A stretch of 64,000 nucleotides of DNA from Circinella umbellata (GCA_025093555.1 JAIWNF010000061.1:62001-126000), one strand, 5' to 3'. Shown: positions 1-12,354, counted from the stretch's first letter. Notes: a model not told the origin generated them from the sequence alone. Made by a program: numbers and translations.

Positions 1-2724
1 ACTATTTCACTCTTTTTTTTTGTTTGTTTGTGATATACAATTACCTAAAAACAGTGAGTGATCGTAAATCTTTTCGTCTTGCGATCTCATTCTGCATAAA
101 ATGGGGGAAATGAATAAAATGGAGAATTATCAATTAATATTACCTTATTAAACGTAGCAATACCTTTTTACACACACACACATGTATATATATGGATAGT
201 ACATATTTTACATAGAATTAAAATACTTTTTTTTTCTTACCTGTTCAGGTTTCCATGGTGTTGCTACTGTATCTTCAGGCATTTCTTTCAAAGATGCTTC
301 ACTAAAACCTTGAGATGCCTGTGAAACTGAAATCCCGTGTTCCACAAGAATCGCCGAGATTTCCGTATCCAATTGATGGATTGGACCTAGAATATACATA
401 TGCAATTTAAATAATGATCTCATCTTCCTTCCTTCTTTATACTCTCCATCCCCCCCCCCCAAAAAAAAAACAATATACCTAAAGATCGGACATAATGTCC
501 ATTTGGATATTGTGATGAAGTAGGCCTAAAGTTATCATTTCCAAAAATTTATATAAGAATTAATAGCAACAATAACAAGAAAAAAGTAAAAAAAAGTAAA
601 AGAGAATTATAAAATCAACTGCTTAGAAAGATACCAAATAATAATAAAAGACCCGCTTACCAACTATCGATACGAACAACGATACGTTGATTTTGAATCA
701 ATTTAACATCATGATGTCTTAATCTTATTTTAGGAATGACAGAATCCAAAGGAATAGCCAAATGAAATAATCCATTACTTGGTGTATCCTCTTGGATTGT
801 TGCAACATATGAACGCCAATTTCGATTTAATATACCAATAACTCGACCTGTTGGATGTGTTGTATTGATATTTCTTGTCAATCGAGTTTCTTCGTATTCT
901 TAATAACAAAATCCCACATCCCTTTATGTTAGTAATTTTGAAGAGATCATGTGTAGACATCAATAAATATGTAAAGAATGACTTTTTTTTTTTACCATCC
1001 TCTGTACTTCCACCATATCCTATTTTGCTTGAAGTTGTTGTCCAATTATTTTCTGATAAAAGCTCCACGACGACCATATCCCCATGCACTGACCCAGAAA
1101 ATATAAACAAAAAGCAAAAATTAATAATATTAAGTATGATTTTCTATTTGCATAATGTGTAAATAGGATAAATTGTACCCACGTAATACAATCAAACTAA
1201 CAAATAAAAACGCACTTTATTTCATCCCCCCCTAAATTTTATTTTGAAAGTTACCTGCACGGTTGATATTTTCGGAACCAATAATCAAGATATCTTTTTC
1301 TAATTTTTGACCTCCATTGACATAACCAGTATCTCGAGTACCAGATCTACATCTTAAAGTACCAGAAAAATATCTTGATGATTTGATCCCAGCTTCTAAT
1401 TCTTCCATTGGTTTATACTAATTTATAAAATGATATTAAGTTCTCACCTTCTTTATCTTTTTTTTTTGGTTTCTTTTTCACTCTCTTAATCCCCAACCCA
1501 AATCTATTTTTTTTTTTTTTTACCTCTGTGTAGCCAGAGACGGCAGGTTCCGATTTCTTTCCACCAGATGTGACCCGGATCCTTTCTAGGTCATCTTCCA
1601 AAACAGCCTCAGCCAAAACTTGAGCTAAATTTTGTAAAAGTGTATGCTGACCCCAATATTGATCAATATATTGTTTCATGGTGCGTACGGTCACTAAACC
1701 TTGATTGTCATCATCGTCATTATTATTTAAGGTAGAGTTTACTTCGGAAAGTAATACAATAGGTTTTCCGAGATGATGGCTATACCAATTCGCCATTCTA
1801 CATAATGCCCGCCAATCACGTTCAGAAGCAGTTTCACCTGCTAATCTTGGAACACGCGTATCTGCAAATACTTCATTATAAAACACAACACTATTTCGTC
1901 GCGTGTCATTAATGATTTGTCGTAATTTACGATAGGTTCGTAATTTATCATGTTGTTGTAACTAACGAATAAATAAAGTTGATTAATATTTCATTTATAT
2001 ATTCATACACACCATTAAAACATATTTGGAGAGAGAGAGAGAGAGAGAGTATATGTGTAAATGTAATCATCCTTATATAAAAATATAGTACAGTTACCGA
2101 AGTAATAATCGTTTGACTTAGAATAATTCCAGTAAGTTCTTCTTGTTCCAAAATTTCCAGGTACCGCATTATAATCTATTTTGAGAGGGGGAGGAGGGAG
2201 AGTGTTCGAGAGGAAAGGTTTTAGTATTCATTATTATTATGTGAGAACGACAACATTTTTTTGGGATAGGAAACTGGCGTCAATAAAAGCAAATATATCC
2301 CTTCCCTACACCCTCCCCCCCCAAGTTTTATCTTTTGCTTTTAGGTCTTTTCCCTCCCCTTCCCCCCCAAATAATAAATAAAATATTACTTGCCGACATG
2401 TCTGGAATCACATAATGGTCAGCATGAGCACTTAATAGTCCTTCATGTTTCGGATTGTTTGTATTAATATCTAATACACGTTGACAAGGTGGTATTGAAG
2501 GACATTGTTCTGACATGCAAGGAATGTCACCACGTAAATATTCTAAAACACACACACGTACACACACACACAAAAAAGATCAGATTTTCATTATTTTATT
2601 TTATTTTAAATGAAATTAGAATAATAATTTACGTACGTTCTCGTACTAATTTAACAATAGCATTACTACGAGTTTTTCTAAAAAATGAACGTTCTGTTTT
2701 ATCATAATAAACAAGATCTGGCAT
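1..2724 (-). CDS. DIS3: Exosome 3'-5' exoribonuclease Dis3/Rrp44, N-terminal half (partial)
   Basis: Dis3 is the catalytic subunit of the RNA exosome, with an N-terminal PIN endonuclease domain and a C-terminal RNB exonuclease. The start is ATG at 2724 (MPDLVYYDKTERSFFRKTR), matching the family N-terminus with its KTRxxxxxKxVRE motif. Exons follow at about 2636-2724, 2394-2544, 2099-2174, about 1500-1961, about 1255-1420, about 990-1090, about 658-900, about 475-530, about 241-388 and 45-91. They encode the Cys-rich region (LRGDIPCMSEQC), the PIN core (HYVIPDMS, with the conserved Asp), and the cold-shock domains (GRVIGILNRNWRSYV, PKIRLRH, RIVVRIDSW). The last readable exon (RRKDLRSLTVF) enters the RNB domain just before its catalytic DIDDAL stretch, which lies outside the window. 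One intron appears to use a GC donor (2393-2392). It shares a divergent promoter with the phosphate exporter. Identity is secure; exact exon edges less so. Confidence 0.93.
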
Positions 2725-2841
2725 TTCGTTATATATATAATAAAAATATGCAAAAAAAAAGAGGAAACTATTATACGACACGACACAGGCACACATTACT
2801 GGGAGATAAAAAAAAAATGCGGTGAATGAATCGAGAGTTGT

Positions 2842-2847
2842 CACGTG
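2842..2847. promoter_or_regulatory. CACGTG E-box (CACGTGCG context)
   Basis: A palindromic CACGTG core followed by CG, about 860 bp upstream of the phosphate-exporter start. bHLH factors such as yeast Pho4 bind this core. Functional use here is inference. Confidence 0.35.
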
Positions 2848-3285
2848 CGGTGAATCAAAAAAGCATTTTTTTTGGGGGGGTCAGGGAAATGATTTTATTA
2901 AGGGGAAAAATAACAACTTGCAGCAGACATATGCCCTGAGAAAAAAAAAATGTGGCACATACATTCTCAATATCATTAATACTTTATGATTCTGTAAAAA
3001 AAAAAAAAAAGAATAAAGATCACCTGAATTATATATCTATACAAAGAAAACTCGATTTTTATTATAAGAACTTTAAATATATTTATATGTATTTTATTAT
3101 TATTATTATTATTATTATTATGGTTATTATAATAACTTTGATATATATGTAGAATGTTTGTTGTTGTAAATTTATAAGAGTCCACTTCCTTTTCATTCTT
3201 TTACCTCACCTCCCCCCCTAAAAAAAAAAGAGGCGCGTTATTATTATTATAGTAAACTGAATCAATGACAACACTGAAAATGGAG

Positions 3286-3291
3286 CACGTG
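3286..3291. promoter_or_regulatory. CACGTG E-box (CACGTGCG context)
   Basis: Second CACGTGCG, about 410 bp upstream of the phosphate-exporter ATG, with the same core and 3' flank as the copy at 2842. It is a candidate bHLH/Pho4-type site by motif only. Confidence 0.38.
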
Positions 3292-3701
3292 CGAGCATAA
3301 TAGGTTCAATGTTATTGTATTCAAAACCTTTTTTTTTTCTCTTCTTCTTCTTGTTATATATTTCAACAACTTCTTTTAGACTTTTTTTTTTTGGTAGAAA
3401 GAAATAATTCGGGGGATCAAAAAAATAAAAAATATATAAAAAAAGTAAAAAGAGTTTCTTTTTTACCTTTGTTAGCCGAGGACATCGATTTGCCTCTTTT
3501 TTCTCCGTAATTTTTTTTTTTTTTTGATATATATCAAAAAGTTCAAAAAAGTGGAAACATATTTTTCTTTTCTTTTCCCTTTTCTTTTTATTACTATTAG
3601 TATTTTATTGTTGTAAATCATAATACATTATATATATATATATATATATAGTTACCCCTTCTTCTTTAATTTATTACTATATATTTTGTTATTTTCATGT
3701 C

Positions 3702-6700
3702 ATGAAATTTGCAAAGTATTTAGAAAGTGAAAGTATACCTGAATGGAGAAAAGCCTATATTAATTATAAAGGACTTAAAAAACGACTTAAAGCTGTTGAC
3801 AAGGTAACTTTCTTTTCTTTGCTTAGCAATATAATAATGTAAAAACTAAAAACTAAAACTAAAAAAAAAAAACCATCAGTTTCGGAAAGCAAACGAACGT
3901 AAAGCGGCTATTGAACTTGACCATGCATTTCAGGGCATAGTTGATGCTGACAGTGATTCTGAACAACCACCACGGAGACCTACTCTTTATAAACAAGATA
4001 CTGCTGCAACTAACGAATGGCGTTGGCCATGGAATGTAGATAATACTAATTCAGCTTGGCTAAATGAGAATCCTCCATTACATCGACAGCAGTCATTTCC
4101 ACACTCTCTCATTCGTAGAATATCTTCTCGATTCAATCAAGACGATACTGAATTAGCTAGAGTTCATTCACGACCAGGTATATATTATTCTTAGAGGGGT
4201 AGTAGAACATAATAATATGTTTACTTGTGGTAATAAAATTCCAAATCGAGCTACTTTCATACAGTACTAACTTTTTTTTTTTTGTATTAATATAGTTTCT
4301 ATCAATAGTTCAGCAACATTATCTATATTAGATGAAGCACTTTTACATGCAAGTGAAGCTGAACGTGTATTTTTTGCTATTCTTAATGGTGAATTAGACA
4401 AAGTTTCTAGATTTTATGACGGTAAAGAATATATAGAAAAATAAAAATTGATCGTCCTTTTGTTATTATTATTATTAATTATTGGTATTTATTCATATAA
4501 TAACAAACAAACAAAAATCTATTCATTTTCTAAAAAAAACAAAAAAAAAACAGAAAAGGAGATTGAAGCTAGAACTAAACTAGAAGCACTCAAAATTCAA
4601 ATGCAATTGATTGCCGAGTATGGCCGTCGACTACTTGAAATAGAGGTAAAAAAAAAAAAAAAAAAGAAACGTTATACATATACATATATTTCTAATGCAA
4701 AAACCATTAATTATATATATCAGGATGCTGAAGAGCATCATCGTCATCAACAACAACAAAATGGCTATGGTGTTCCATTACCTAATGGCTTTGATAGTAA
4801 TAATAATAGACAAGAACAAGATTCTCAAGGAGGATGGTTTGATTGGATTACTGGTCACCATCGTAACAAATCTAGTAACCATGACGCTAGTAGAATCCCT
4901 TTGCATTTACCACAAATGTCATCAACAATAGATTACTCCGCCGATCATCATGTTAGCTACAGTGTAATTATTATCTTTTTTTTTATTTTATCACCTGAGA
5001 AAGAGAGAAAAATAAATACATTTCTGATTTTTAGTTTGTTACTATTGTTTCTGTTCTAAACTTAAAAAAAAAATCATTGACATTTGTATTTTATTTATTT
5101 TTCTAAAATAAGGTCGCAAGAAGTAGATTAAAAAAAGCATTGACAGAATATTATCGTAGTTTGGAATTTTTACGTTCCTACAAGGTAAATATTGTCATAG
5201 TGAGAAAAAAAAATGGAGAGAAAGTGTAACCAATGAATCCGCTCCCCCCCCCCCAAAAAAAAAAAAAAAATCTCCCCTAATTGAACAAACTTATAGGTTC
5301 TAAACGAAACAGGGTTTCACAAAATCATGAAAAAGTTTGACAAGGTAATCAAAACTTGATTCATTATACTTTTGACAGTTTAATATATTGCTTAAGCTTA
5401 TACTATTCTCTTCTCTCATTACTTAATTATGTTTTATTTTTTACTAGACTGCTGGATGGAAAGCAAGTCAATTGTATTTACAAAGAGTAAAAAAATATCA
5501 TTGGGTTACATCTACTGAACTTGATAGTATTATAAAAGAAACCGAGGTAAATAAATATTGACCTTGTATAATGATAACAACAATTTTATAATAATAATCA
5601 AATCATTTATTATAGACACTTTATATTAATGAATTTGCTGATGGACATCGTCGTAGAGGTATGCGTAAATTACGTGTACCTGAAAAGCAAGAGGTAACAC
5701 AAACCAAAGGAAACACCTTTTCCCGACCCCTACAAACCCCCTTTATGCATTCATTTATCTTCCCCCACTCCACCCCCCAATTACTTCTTTACGTACCTCT
5801 TAATACATATACATACATATACATTACTTTTTCATTTGTATACTTATTTATTGTTTATTACTGTCAATTATTATTAGGACTACAATTCAACAACATTACG
5901 TATTGGTTTATATCTTGGTATGGCTTTGATACTACTTTTAAGATCTTGTCAATTAGGTAAAAAAAAAAAATCATATATATTTATATACTTAGATTAAAAG
6001 GATTACAAATAAAAATAGAAATAGAAAAAAATGCCAAGAGAAAAGAAAAAGTTTGATTGATGTCATCGTTTACATAAACTCATTATTAAACGACAAATAA
6101 TAATTATAATAGGATTTGAACCAAAAACTGGTAAACAGCTTCCAAATATTCAAACAAATTTACAAATTTATGCATGTTTTGCACTACCTATTTTATTTTG
6201 TTTGGGATTTTCAACGAACTTAATCATATGGCATCGAAGTCGGATAAGCTATAAATTTATTTTTGAACTGGATCCAAGACATAATTTGAATTATCATCAA
6301 TTCGGAGAAGTAAGTTTTTTTTTTTTATAAACCTCTCTCCCCTTCCTACCCCTCTCTCCCCTTCCTACCCCTCTCTTCTCTATCTCCCGTCCCCCTTGCA
6401 TGATACAATCCCAAAAAGAAAAAACTTACATGACATAACAATAACAAATAACAACATTGCGCGTAATTTTGCATGAAACGTCTTTTTTTATTCCATTTAA
6501 ACTTACTGCTTGTTTATGAAACAATGATTCATCTAATTTACCCATTTTTGTTTTCTCGGTTGGATATATTTATAGTTACCAGCATTTATGTTATTGATAC
6601 AATCAGTAATTATGTATATTGATTTTACACAATTATTTGCTCCATCAATACCTTCTGAATTATGTCCATTGATATTATTTGTTATTCTAATGGCGATTGT

Positions 6701-8346
6701 ATTTTGTCCATTTGATATTTTATATTGTTCTGCTCGAAAATGGCTTGGTGTTGCTTTGGTAACTTCACTAAATTCTCTTATATATTACAAACAAAAAAAA
6801 ACTTTTAAACTAACTTATAATTATTATTTAGGGACGTATTCTCCTAAGCGGTTGTTTCCGAGTTGAATTTCGTGATTTCTTTATTGCTGATGAATTAAAC
6901 AGTCTTGCTTATTCTTTTTGGACTTTATCTTATTTCTTTTGTGCTTATTCTTGGCAATGGACTGATTTACGTAAGTTATTTGAAAAAAAAAATTCAATTA
7001 AAGAAATAAATATTTATTAAAATGCTAATAATTTTATCATTGTATATATCTAGAATCAAATTGTAATATTGCTTTAGTATGGTATACACCATTAATTGCA
7101 TCACTTCCACCTTGGTGGCGTTTATTGCAATGTTTACGACGTTATAAAGATTCAAATGAAAATGTCCATTTATATAATGCTGCTAAATATGCAACAAGTA
7201 TATTAGCTACTGTAATAGGTGGTATTCGAAGAATGTATCGTAAGTAACTTGATCATTTTTTTCTGGACAATTTATTCACATATAGAACAAAAGACATTAA
7301 TTCATTTAAATTATTATTATTATTATTCTTTAGCGAGTAAAACAATGGATATTATTATGATTTTGACTTGTATTATTAATTCTACCTATACTACAACGTG
7401 GGATATTAAAATGGATTGGGGATTAGGTCAACCTAATAGTCAACATTTATTTCTTCGTGATGAATTAGTATTTAAACGAGGCTTTTATTATATCGCTTGT
7501 ATTATTGATATTATATTACGATTTGCATGGATAATAAATTTTATACAAATACCAAGATTAAATGGAGCTATCCTTGGATTCATATTAGCTGCATTTGAAG
7601 GATATCGACGTATACAATGGAACGTTTTTAGATTGGAAAATGAGGTAATATATTAAAATAATTATTCAAATTACTTTTTTTTTTTACTTACTCTCTTTAT
7701 TTAGCATTTAAATAATTGTGGTCATTATCGAGCTATAAAAGAAATTCCGTTACCATTTGCTTTACGTGAAAACGTTAAACAACCTAATGAACAAGATGAA
7801 GGCAATATTCAATTACCTACGAATGACAGTCATCATATGAATGGACGTGTCACTCCTCCAACACCTATTCCTATTGTCAGTGATTATCCACATGAAATCA
7901 TGCATAATCATCATTCACAACAGCAGACACCATCTAGTAATATGATGGATCCATTATCATGGGTAACGCCTTCTACAAGACCACAATCTATTGCTCATTC
8001 TTTAGCAGGGCGTGATTCTATATATGGTGGATCCTTTTATGGAAGACGTGATTTTGAAAGCCGACACGATCGTGAGGAATCTATCAAAGATGCTACAAGT
8101 CCTACAACAAATGGAGGGCCAGGAAATGGTGGAAGTCAATCACAACCACCTACATCAGCCATTAATAATGTACTTACAAGAATTCGAAGTATTGGTGCAC
8201 TTGGAAATAGAGAAGATGATGAAAGTGATACAGATAGAGAAGAAGATGAAGAGGATGACGATGAAGATGAAAATGATATAAATGATAATAACAATGATCA
8301 TCATCCTTCTCATCCTTATCGTCATCATGGTGATAATAATGTGTAA
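3702..8346 (+). CDS. SYG1: SPX-EXS phosphate exporter, Syg1/XPR1 family
   Basis: Predicted plasma-membrane or Golgi phosphate exporter whose SPX domain senses inositol pyrophosphates. The start (MKFAKYLESESIPEWRKAYI) has the canonical SPX opening, and YKGLKKRLKAVDK carries the lysine cluster. The SPX domain is split over exons: LDEALLHASEAERVFFAILNGELDKV near 4330, then a Gln/Asn/His-rich insert (4730-4960), then SRLKKALTEYYRSLEFLRSYK, GFHKIMKKFDK and YINEFADGHRRRGMRKLR. The membrane half follows, with hydrophobic helices (LRIGLYLGMALILLL, LPILFCLGFSTNLIIWH, LILFVILMAIVFCPFDILY). The EXS domain runs through CFRVEFRDFFIADELNSLAYS, LPPWWRLLQCLRRYKD, NAAKYATSILA and FEGYRRIQWNVFRLENEH. About 13 exons. 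The last exon adds a long acidic, Ser/His-rich cytoplasmic tail (7840-8346) with an Asp/Glu run. I estimate 950-1000 residues, typical for fungal Syg1 proteins. Two CACGTG motifs lie upstream. Confidence 0.93.
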
Positions 8347-8607
8347 AAAAAAATACAGTTCTTTTCTTTTTTTTCTTTTATTTGTTGTACGTATTCATGT
8401 AAAATCTACTATTATTCTTTAACAAACACACACAATTTTTGATCAATTACATCTTTTCCCCTTCCAATTTTTTTTTGTTATTATTATTATTATTATTATT
8501 TTAGAGATTTATTCAATTGATATACCCTCCAATTTGTTTTTCTTTTTTTTACATAAAAATTTATACATACGTAAGAAAAACAGAACAAATAATAATGAAA
8601 AAAGGAA

Positions 8608-9407
8608 TTAATCATAGAATTCCCCTGTTTCAATAGAATAATGAATAAGTTCAGGGTCGATACGTAATTTAGATAATAATAATGCCATATCATCAGTATC
8701 ATCATCATCGTTTTCTTTTTCTTGTTCATTTTTCATAGTTTTTTGTGCTCCATGATACAAGTCATCATTATAAAAAGATGCTTGTTCTTCAAGAGATGAT
8801 GAATCACAGTCATATCCATCATCATAACCCCATGATAATAATGATGATTGTTGTTGATCTTGTAAAACAAATGGAACAAGTGCCATTGCAATATCCTATA
8901 TATATATATGTATAAAACACACAAATACATGAAATAATAAAATCTGAGCAGCTTGTCTTTCTCTCTCTCTTGTTTTTTTTTTTTTTTTACCTGACATGCT
9001 GATCGCCAATGTTCAATATGTTCTTTAAGTTCTACTTCTTCACCCTTTTAAAATATATATTAAAGTTATAATAATAATAAAAAAATATACGTACGTATAT
9101 ATATAACTTTTTTTTTAAAAAAAAAGAAAAAGTTTTTACTTTTTGTATATACCGTTTCGCTTGTTTGAGTTGATGTACTTTAACTTCCCAAAGATCAAAT
9201 TCTTTAAGAATAATACGTTCTTCTGGTAAAAGTTTTGAAACTTTTGTTATTTTCTTTTTATTAATGACATTTGAAGTATGTAATGTTTTCAACATATTAT
9301 TATCACCCTGTATTACATAAAAAAAAAGTTTGAAATATTAAAAAGTGGGAGAGAAAGAGGAATATTCATGCTGAGCCAAGAATAAGTTTACCCACCTGCT
9401 GATTCAT
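8608..9407 (-). CDS. SFR1: Sfr1/Mei5-like Swi5-dependent recombination mediator
   Basis: Sfr1 pairs with Swi5 to stimulate Rad51/Dmc1 strand exchange in the nucleus. Four exons join in frame: 9396-9407 (MNQQ), about 9146-9307, about 8992-9048 and 8608-8895. They give about 170 residues. A charged coiled-coil-like N-terminal part (LLPEERIILKEFDLWEVKVHQLKQAKR) leads to HIEHWRSACQDIAMALVPFV. An acidic spacer follows, then the closing block MALLLSKLRIDPELIHYSIETGEF. That layout (helix, KWRxxxQ, a spacer, then LxxLxIDxxLxHY) is the C-terminal signature of Sfr1/Mei5 proteins such as vertebrate SFR1. The N-terminal DNA-binding extension of some homologs is absent. The tiny first exon is the least certain part. 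A DNA-repair function is inferred from family resemblance only. Confidence 0.72.
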
Positions 9408-9551
9408 GATATGCTGAGCAAAGAAATATATAAATGTGATTGTGTGTGAGTAAAAGAAAGAAAGAAAGAGAAAGAAAAAAAAAAAGTCTTCCTTTTTTTC
9501 CCCTTTTCATTTATTTTCTTTCCTTTCTACTATTCAAAAATAATATTTATA

Positions 9552-10928
9552 ATGTATCATACCAACTATAATAATAATAATACTTGGAGTCAAGTAAAAA
9601 AGTTCGACCCCCTTATATTTACTGATGGTGCACCTCTTCTTTCTGAACAACAACAACAACAACAAGTCGAAAATATAAATAAAGCCTTTGAATATATTAT
9701 ACCTCATCTTGATTCAACAACCATAGCTTCATGTGCACTAGTCAATCATCATTTCAATACCATTTGTAACAAACAACTTTGGCGTATACCTCGATTTGAC
9801 AATGGTTATTTATATGGTGCTCTACATTTATTCAATCGGTTCATTGATCTATTACCTGACGTTCGACCAGAACAAGTAGCTCACCAAGTCACTCAACTCA
9901 ACTTGACAGAAATGGAAGAGTCTTTATATGAAAGCGTACGACCTTATTTTTTCGAATATTTAATACGTTATACACCTAATTTACAAATTTTGAATTTATC
10001 CAAAACCAATTTTTTATCCACCCACTCTCTTCAAATCAACACAGCCAACTCTCCTCATTTTACTTTCCCCCATTTACGAGCACTTGACTTATCCTATTGT
10101 GATTATATATCAGATGATTTATTATTAGCATTAGCACCTGCTTTACCTCGATTACAACATCTCAGATTGGATTCATTGGGAACAGGTGCAGGAGGTGGTG
10201 AACGTGGATTAGCTGCATTTGCCGATCATTGTGATAGTTTGGCTTCTGTTTCTGTACGATATAATGAAACAATTAAAGATGGATCCCTTATGGCATTAGC
10301 TAAATTTGGCAAGATTCGTGTCAAAGAAGTGGATTTAACTGGGTGTGCTTATATCACAGATACGGGTTTATCTACCATGGCACGATTTAACATCAATTTA
10401 CAATATCTCAGTTTAGCCAAAACAGCTTGTACGGCTTCTACAGCTGAGATGTTTTTAGTTGGAAGAAGTGCTCGTTATTTACGACATTTGGATCTTGGTT
10501 ATTGTATGGATTTAGATCCATACCGTGTGGCCAAGGCAATATGGGAAAATAAAACATTAGCACGATTGGCTGTATCAATGCCTGTAGCCCAAGCTATGGT
10601 GGATTTTGCTCAAGGTCGATTATATCCTACCCCTATTGAATTTTTTGTCATTCATGATCTTTCCACTGATATGTCGATTCAATTTCTAAGAGATTTGGTG
10701 GTTATTTTACCTTCTCTTAAACATATTACATTTACTCAAGATTATGATGAAATGGATACATATATGTCATTTTATACTGAATCAAATACACCTACACTAC
10801 GATCCAAACCATCCAGTATTATTTCTAAACAATCAATACGTGAATTTAATCATAGTCAACATCGTGTTATTGCAACTATTCATAATGATCGTGAAACTAT
10901 TGAAGGATTAACATTACATTATTGGTAG
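9552..10928 (+). CDS. F-box / leucine-rich-repeat protein
   Basis: Intronless 458-residue protein, unusual here because most neighbours have many introns. A short polyQ tract (residues about 35-41) precedes an F-box-like helix bundle (NKAFEYIIPHLDSTTIASCA, then LVNHHFNTICNKQLWR). Irregular leucine-rich repeats follow (LRALDLSYCDYISDDLLLAL, VKEVDLTGCAYITDTGLSTM, LRHLDLGYCMDLDPYRVAKA). The repeats have the cysteine-containing form of F-box/LRR proteins of the Grr1/Amn1/FBXL type. Such proteins are SCF ubiquitin-ligase receptors that bind Skp1 through the F-box and substrates through the LRR arc. The substrate cannot be told. The ATG follows an A-rich leader. Confidence 0.8.
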   Translation: MYHTNYNNNNTWSQVKKFDPLIFTDGAPLLSEQQQQQQVENINKAFEYIIPHLDSTTIASCALVNHHFNTICNKQLWRIPRFDNGYLYGALHLFNRFIDLLPDVRPEQVAHQVTQLNLTEMEESLYESVRPYFFEYLIRYTPNLQILNLSKTNFLSTHSLQINTANSPHFTFPHLRALDLSYCDYISDDLLLALAPALPRLQHLRLDSLGTGAGGGERGLAAFADHCDSLASVSVRYNETIKDGSLMALAKFGKIRVKEVDLTGCAYITDTGLSTMARFNINLQYLSLAKTACTASTAEMFLVGRSARYLRHLDLGYCMDLDPYRVAKAIWENKTLARLAVSMPVAQAMVDFAQGRLYPTPIEFFVIHDLSTDMSIQFLRDLVVILPSLKHITFTQDYDEMDTYMSFYTESNTPTLRSKPSSIISKQSIREFNHSQHRVIATIHNDRETIEGLTLHYW

Positions 10929-11242
10929 AAAGGGAAAGTGTTAACAATTTTTTTGCTCCCTCCCCCTCCTCCCCAATTTGTGTATATTTTTAAATTTGTG
11001 TTGTATTCTATATATAATATATGTATTACTATTATTACTAGTTTTCCCTTTTTCTTATTTTTTTTCTTTTAAATTTATAAATATTAAAAATTAATGATAA
11101 AAGATTCGTCTCTCATTTTTCTTAATTAAAATCAAACAACAACAACACAAAAGAGTATATACTGTCTTGAGAGGCAACTTGACAAACACAAGCATAACAA
11201 AATAAAATAAAAATAAAAAGCACATTCAGTAATTAAAAAAAA
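10929..11242. other. Intergenic, F-box gene 3' side to TPR-like gene
   Basis: About 310 bp of AT-rich DNA with C-rich and T-rich runs. It should hold the F-box gene polyadenylation region and the next gene's promoter. No gene or RNA structure seen. Confidence 0.5.
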
Positions 11243-11728
11243 ATGACACCACCTCATTATTTACAATCACAATACATAAATCCAGCAAGTCTAGTTGAGC
11301 TTCAAGTACTTGATCAAGTAGCCACTGGAATGCAACAACAAGGTAATGTGAAAGGTAGCATTCCTTACTTGGCCAAGATTTGTCAAATTGTCGATAACCA
11401 ACATACTGAAAATAAAACTGCATTGGATCAAATACGCGCTCAAGCTCATGCACAACTTGCCGACGCGTATTTCAAAGCCCAGCAATTTATACAATGTGAA
11501 GCATCTTTGAATTTGGCTATTAAAATATGGGAAAAAGCAACGAAAACAAAAACACCAGAAACGACTACCATTGACTCTCTTTTATCTGCTTATGATCAAT
11601 TAATTGAATGTTATGAAGTTTTGGGAAAATCAAAAATGATTGAATATATAAATCAAAGAAAAACAAAATTGACAACATCATCGAACTCAATACAAGCAGC
11701 ATCTTCACATTCTCCTAGTTATAGATAG
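11243..11728 (+). CDS. Small TPR-like helical-repeat protein
   Basis: Single-exon 161-residue protein. It is all-helical in character, with TPR-like spacing: SLVELQVLDQVATGMQQQGN, then IPYLAKICQIVD, AHAQLADAYFKAQQFIQCEA, LNLAIKIWEKA and LLSAYDQLIECYEVLGKSK. The ADAYF...A...A...A pattern is typical of a TPR second helix. The C-terminus is a short Ser-rich tail. No signal peptide or membrane segment. It may be a scaffold or adaptor, but I do not recognise a specific ortholog. The ATG follows an A-rich leader, and X-box-like tandem repeats begin right after the stop codon. Confidence 0.6.
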   Translation: MTPPHYLQSQYINPASLVELQVLDQVATGMQQQGNVKGSIPYLAKICQIVDNQHTENKTALDQIRAQAHAQLADAYFKAQQFIQCEASLNLAIKIWEKATKTKTPETTTIDSLLSAYDQLIECYEVLGKSKMIEYINQRKTKLTTSSNSIQAASSHSPSYR

Positions 11729-11876
11729 GATTAATCTGTTGCCAATACACTTGATTTAATTTGTTGCTATGCAACTTTCTATGCACATGATTAATTTGTT
11801 GCTATGCAAATTTCTATACACATGATTAATTTGTTGCTATGCGAATTATCTACTACATAGTTGCTATGTTACACAT
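11729..11876 (+). repeat. Tandem repeats with X-box (RFX/Crt1-like) half-palindromes
   Basis: About three and a half copies of a 36-bp unit containing TTGTTGCTATGCAAATTTCT. The core GTTGCTATGCAAC at about 11763 is an inverted repeat close to the X-box bound by RFX/Crt1 proteins. Later copies have decayed right halves (GCAAA, GCGAA, GTTAC). The block starts directly after the TPR-like gene's stop, so it may lie in its 3' UTR or regulate the snoRNA locus downstream. Binding is inference. Confidence 0.5.
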
Positions 11877-12354
11877 AATCCCCCCCCTTCCTTGCATTTC
11901 TTTAATTCCAATAACATTCACTACTTCTTCCTTCTTCCTGTTTATGATAAAAGTAATAAACGAAATATATTGTCACTCTTCAAAAAAAGATTAAAAAAAT
12001 TCTTTTCCTTACTTTTTTGACGGCATGAAATCCAAACACAGATTGACAGCGGTTATGTTTTTCCATGAGGTTCCAAATTACGCAATTCAATAAAAGAAGT
12101 GACTTGTGAATAGTTAAAAAAATTTTTTTTTCTTTTACCGAATCTAATTTAAAAAAACTATAAAAGACCCACATTTCCCATCCAATTTTTTTTTTTTTCA
12201 ATTCATTCACTCTTTCCATTATTTTTTTTTTTTTTTTTTATTTTTTTTTTGGTTGCAAAAAATAAAAAAAAAATAAAAAGCAATTGGTATGTATTTTTAT
12301 TTTCTAAATTATATTTTTTTTGTGATTTAAAAAAAAAAAGAGGGAATTTTGTTT

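Larger units (their letters stand above)
2725..3701. promoter_or_regulatory. Divergent intergenic region between dis3 and the phosphate exporter
   Basis: This 1-kb stretch separates two genes that point away from each other and must hold both promoters. It contains poly-A/T runs, an ATT microsatellite (about 3095-3121), an AT dinucleotide run (about 3628-3650) and two CACGTG cores (listed separately). No credible coding frame was seen. Confidence 0.6.

Noticed and set aside
3640..3655. AT, ATT, CT and homopolymer runs throughout as regulatory elements
   Set aside because: Common across the whole AT-rich window; no positional signal beyond low complexity.
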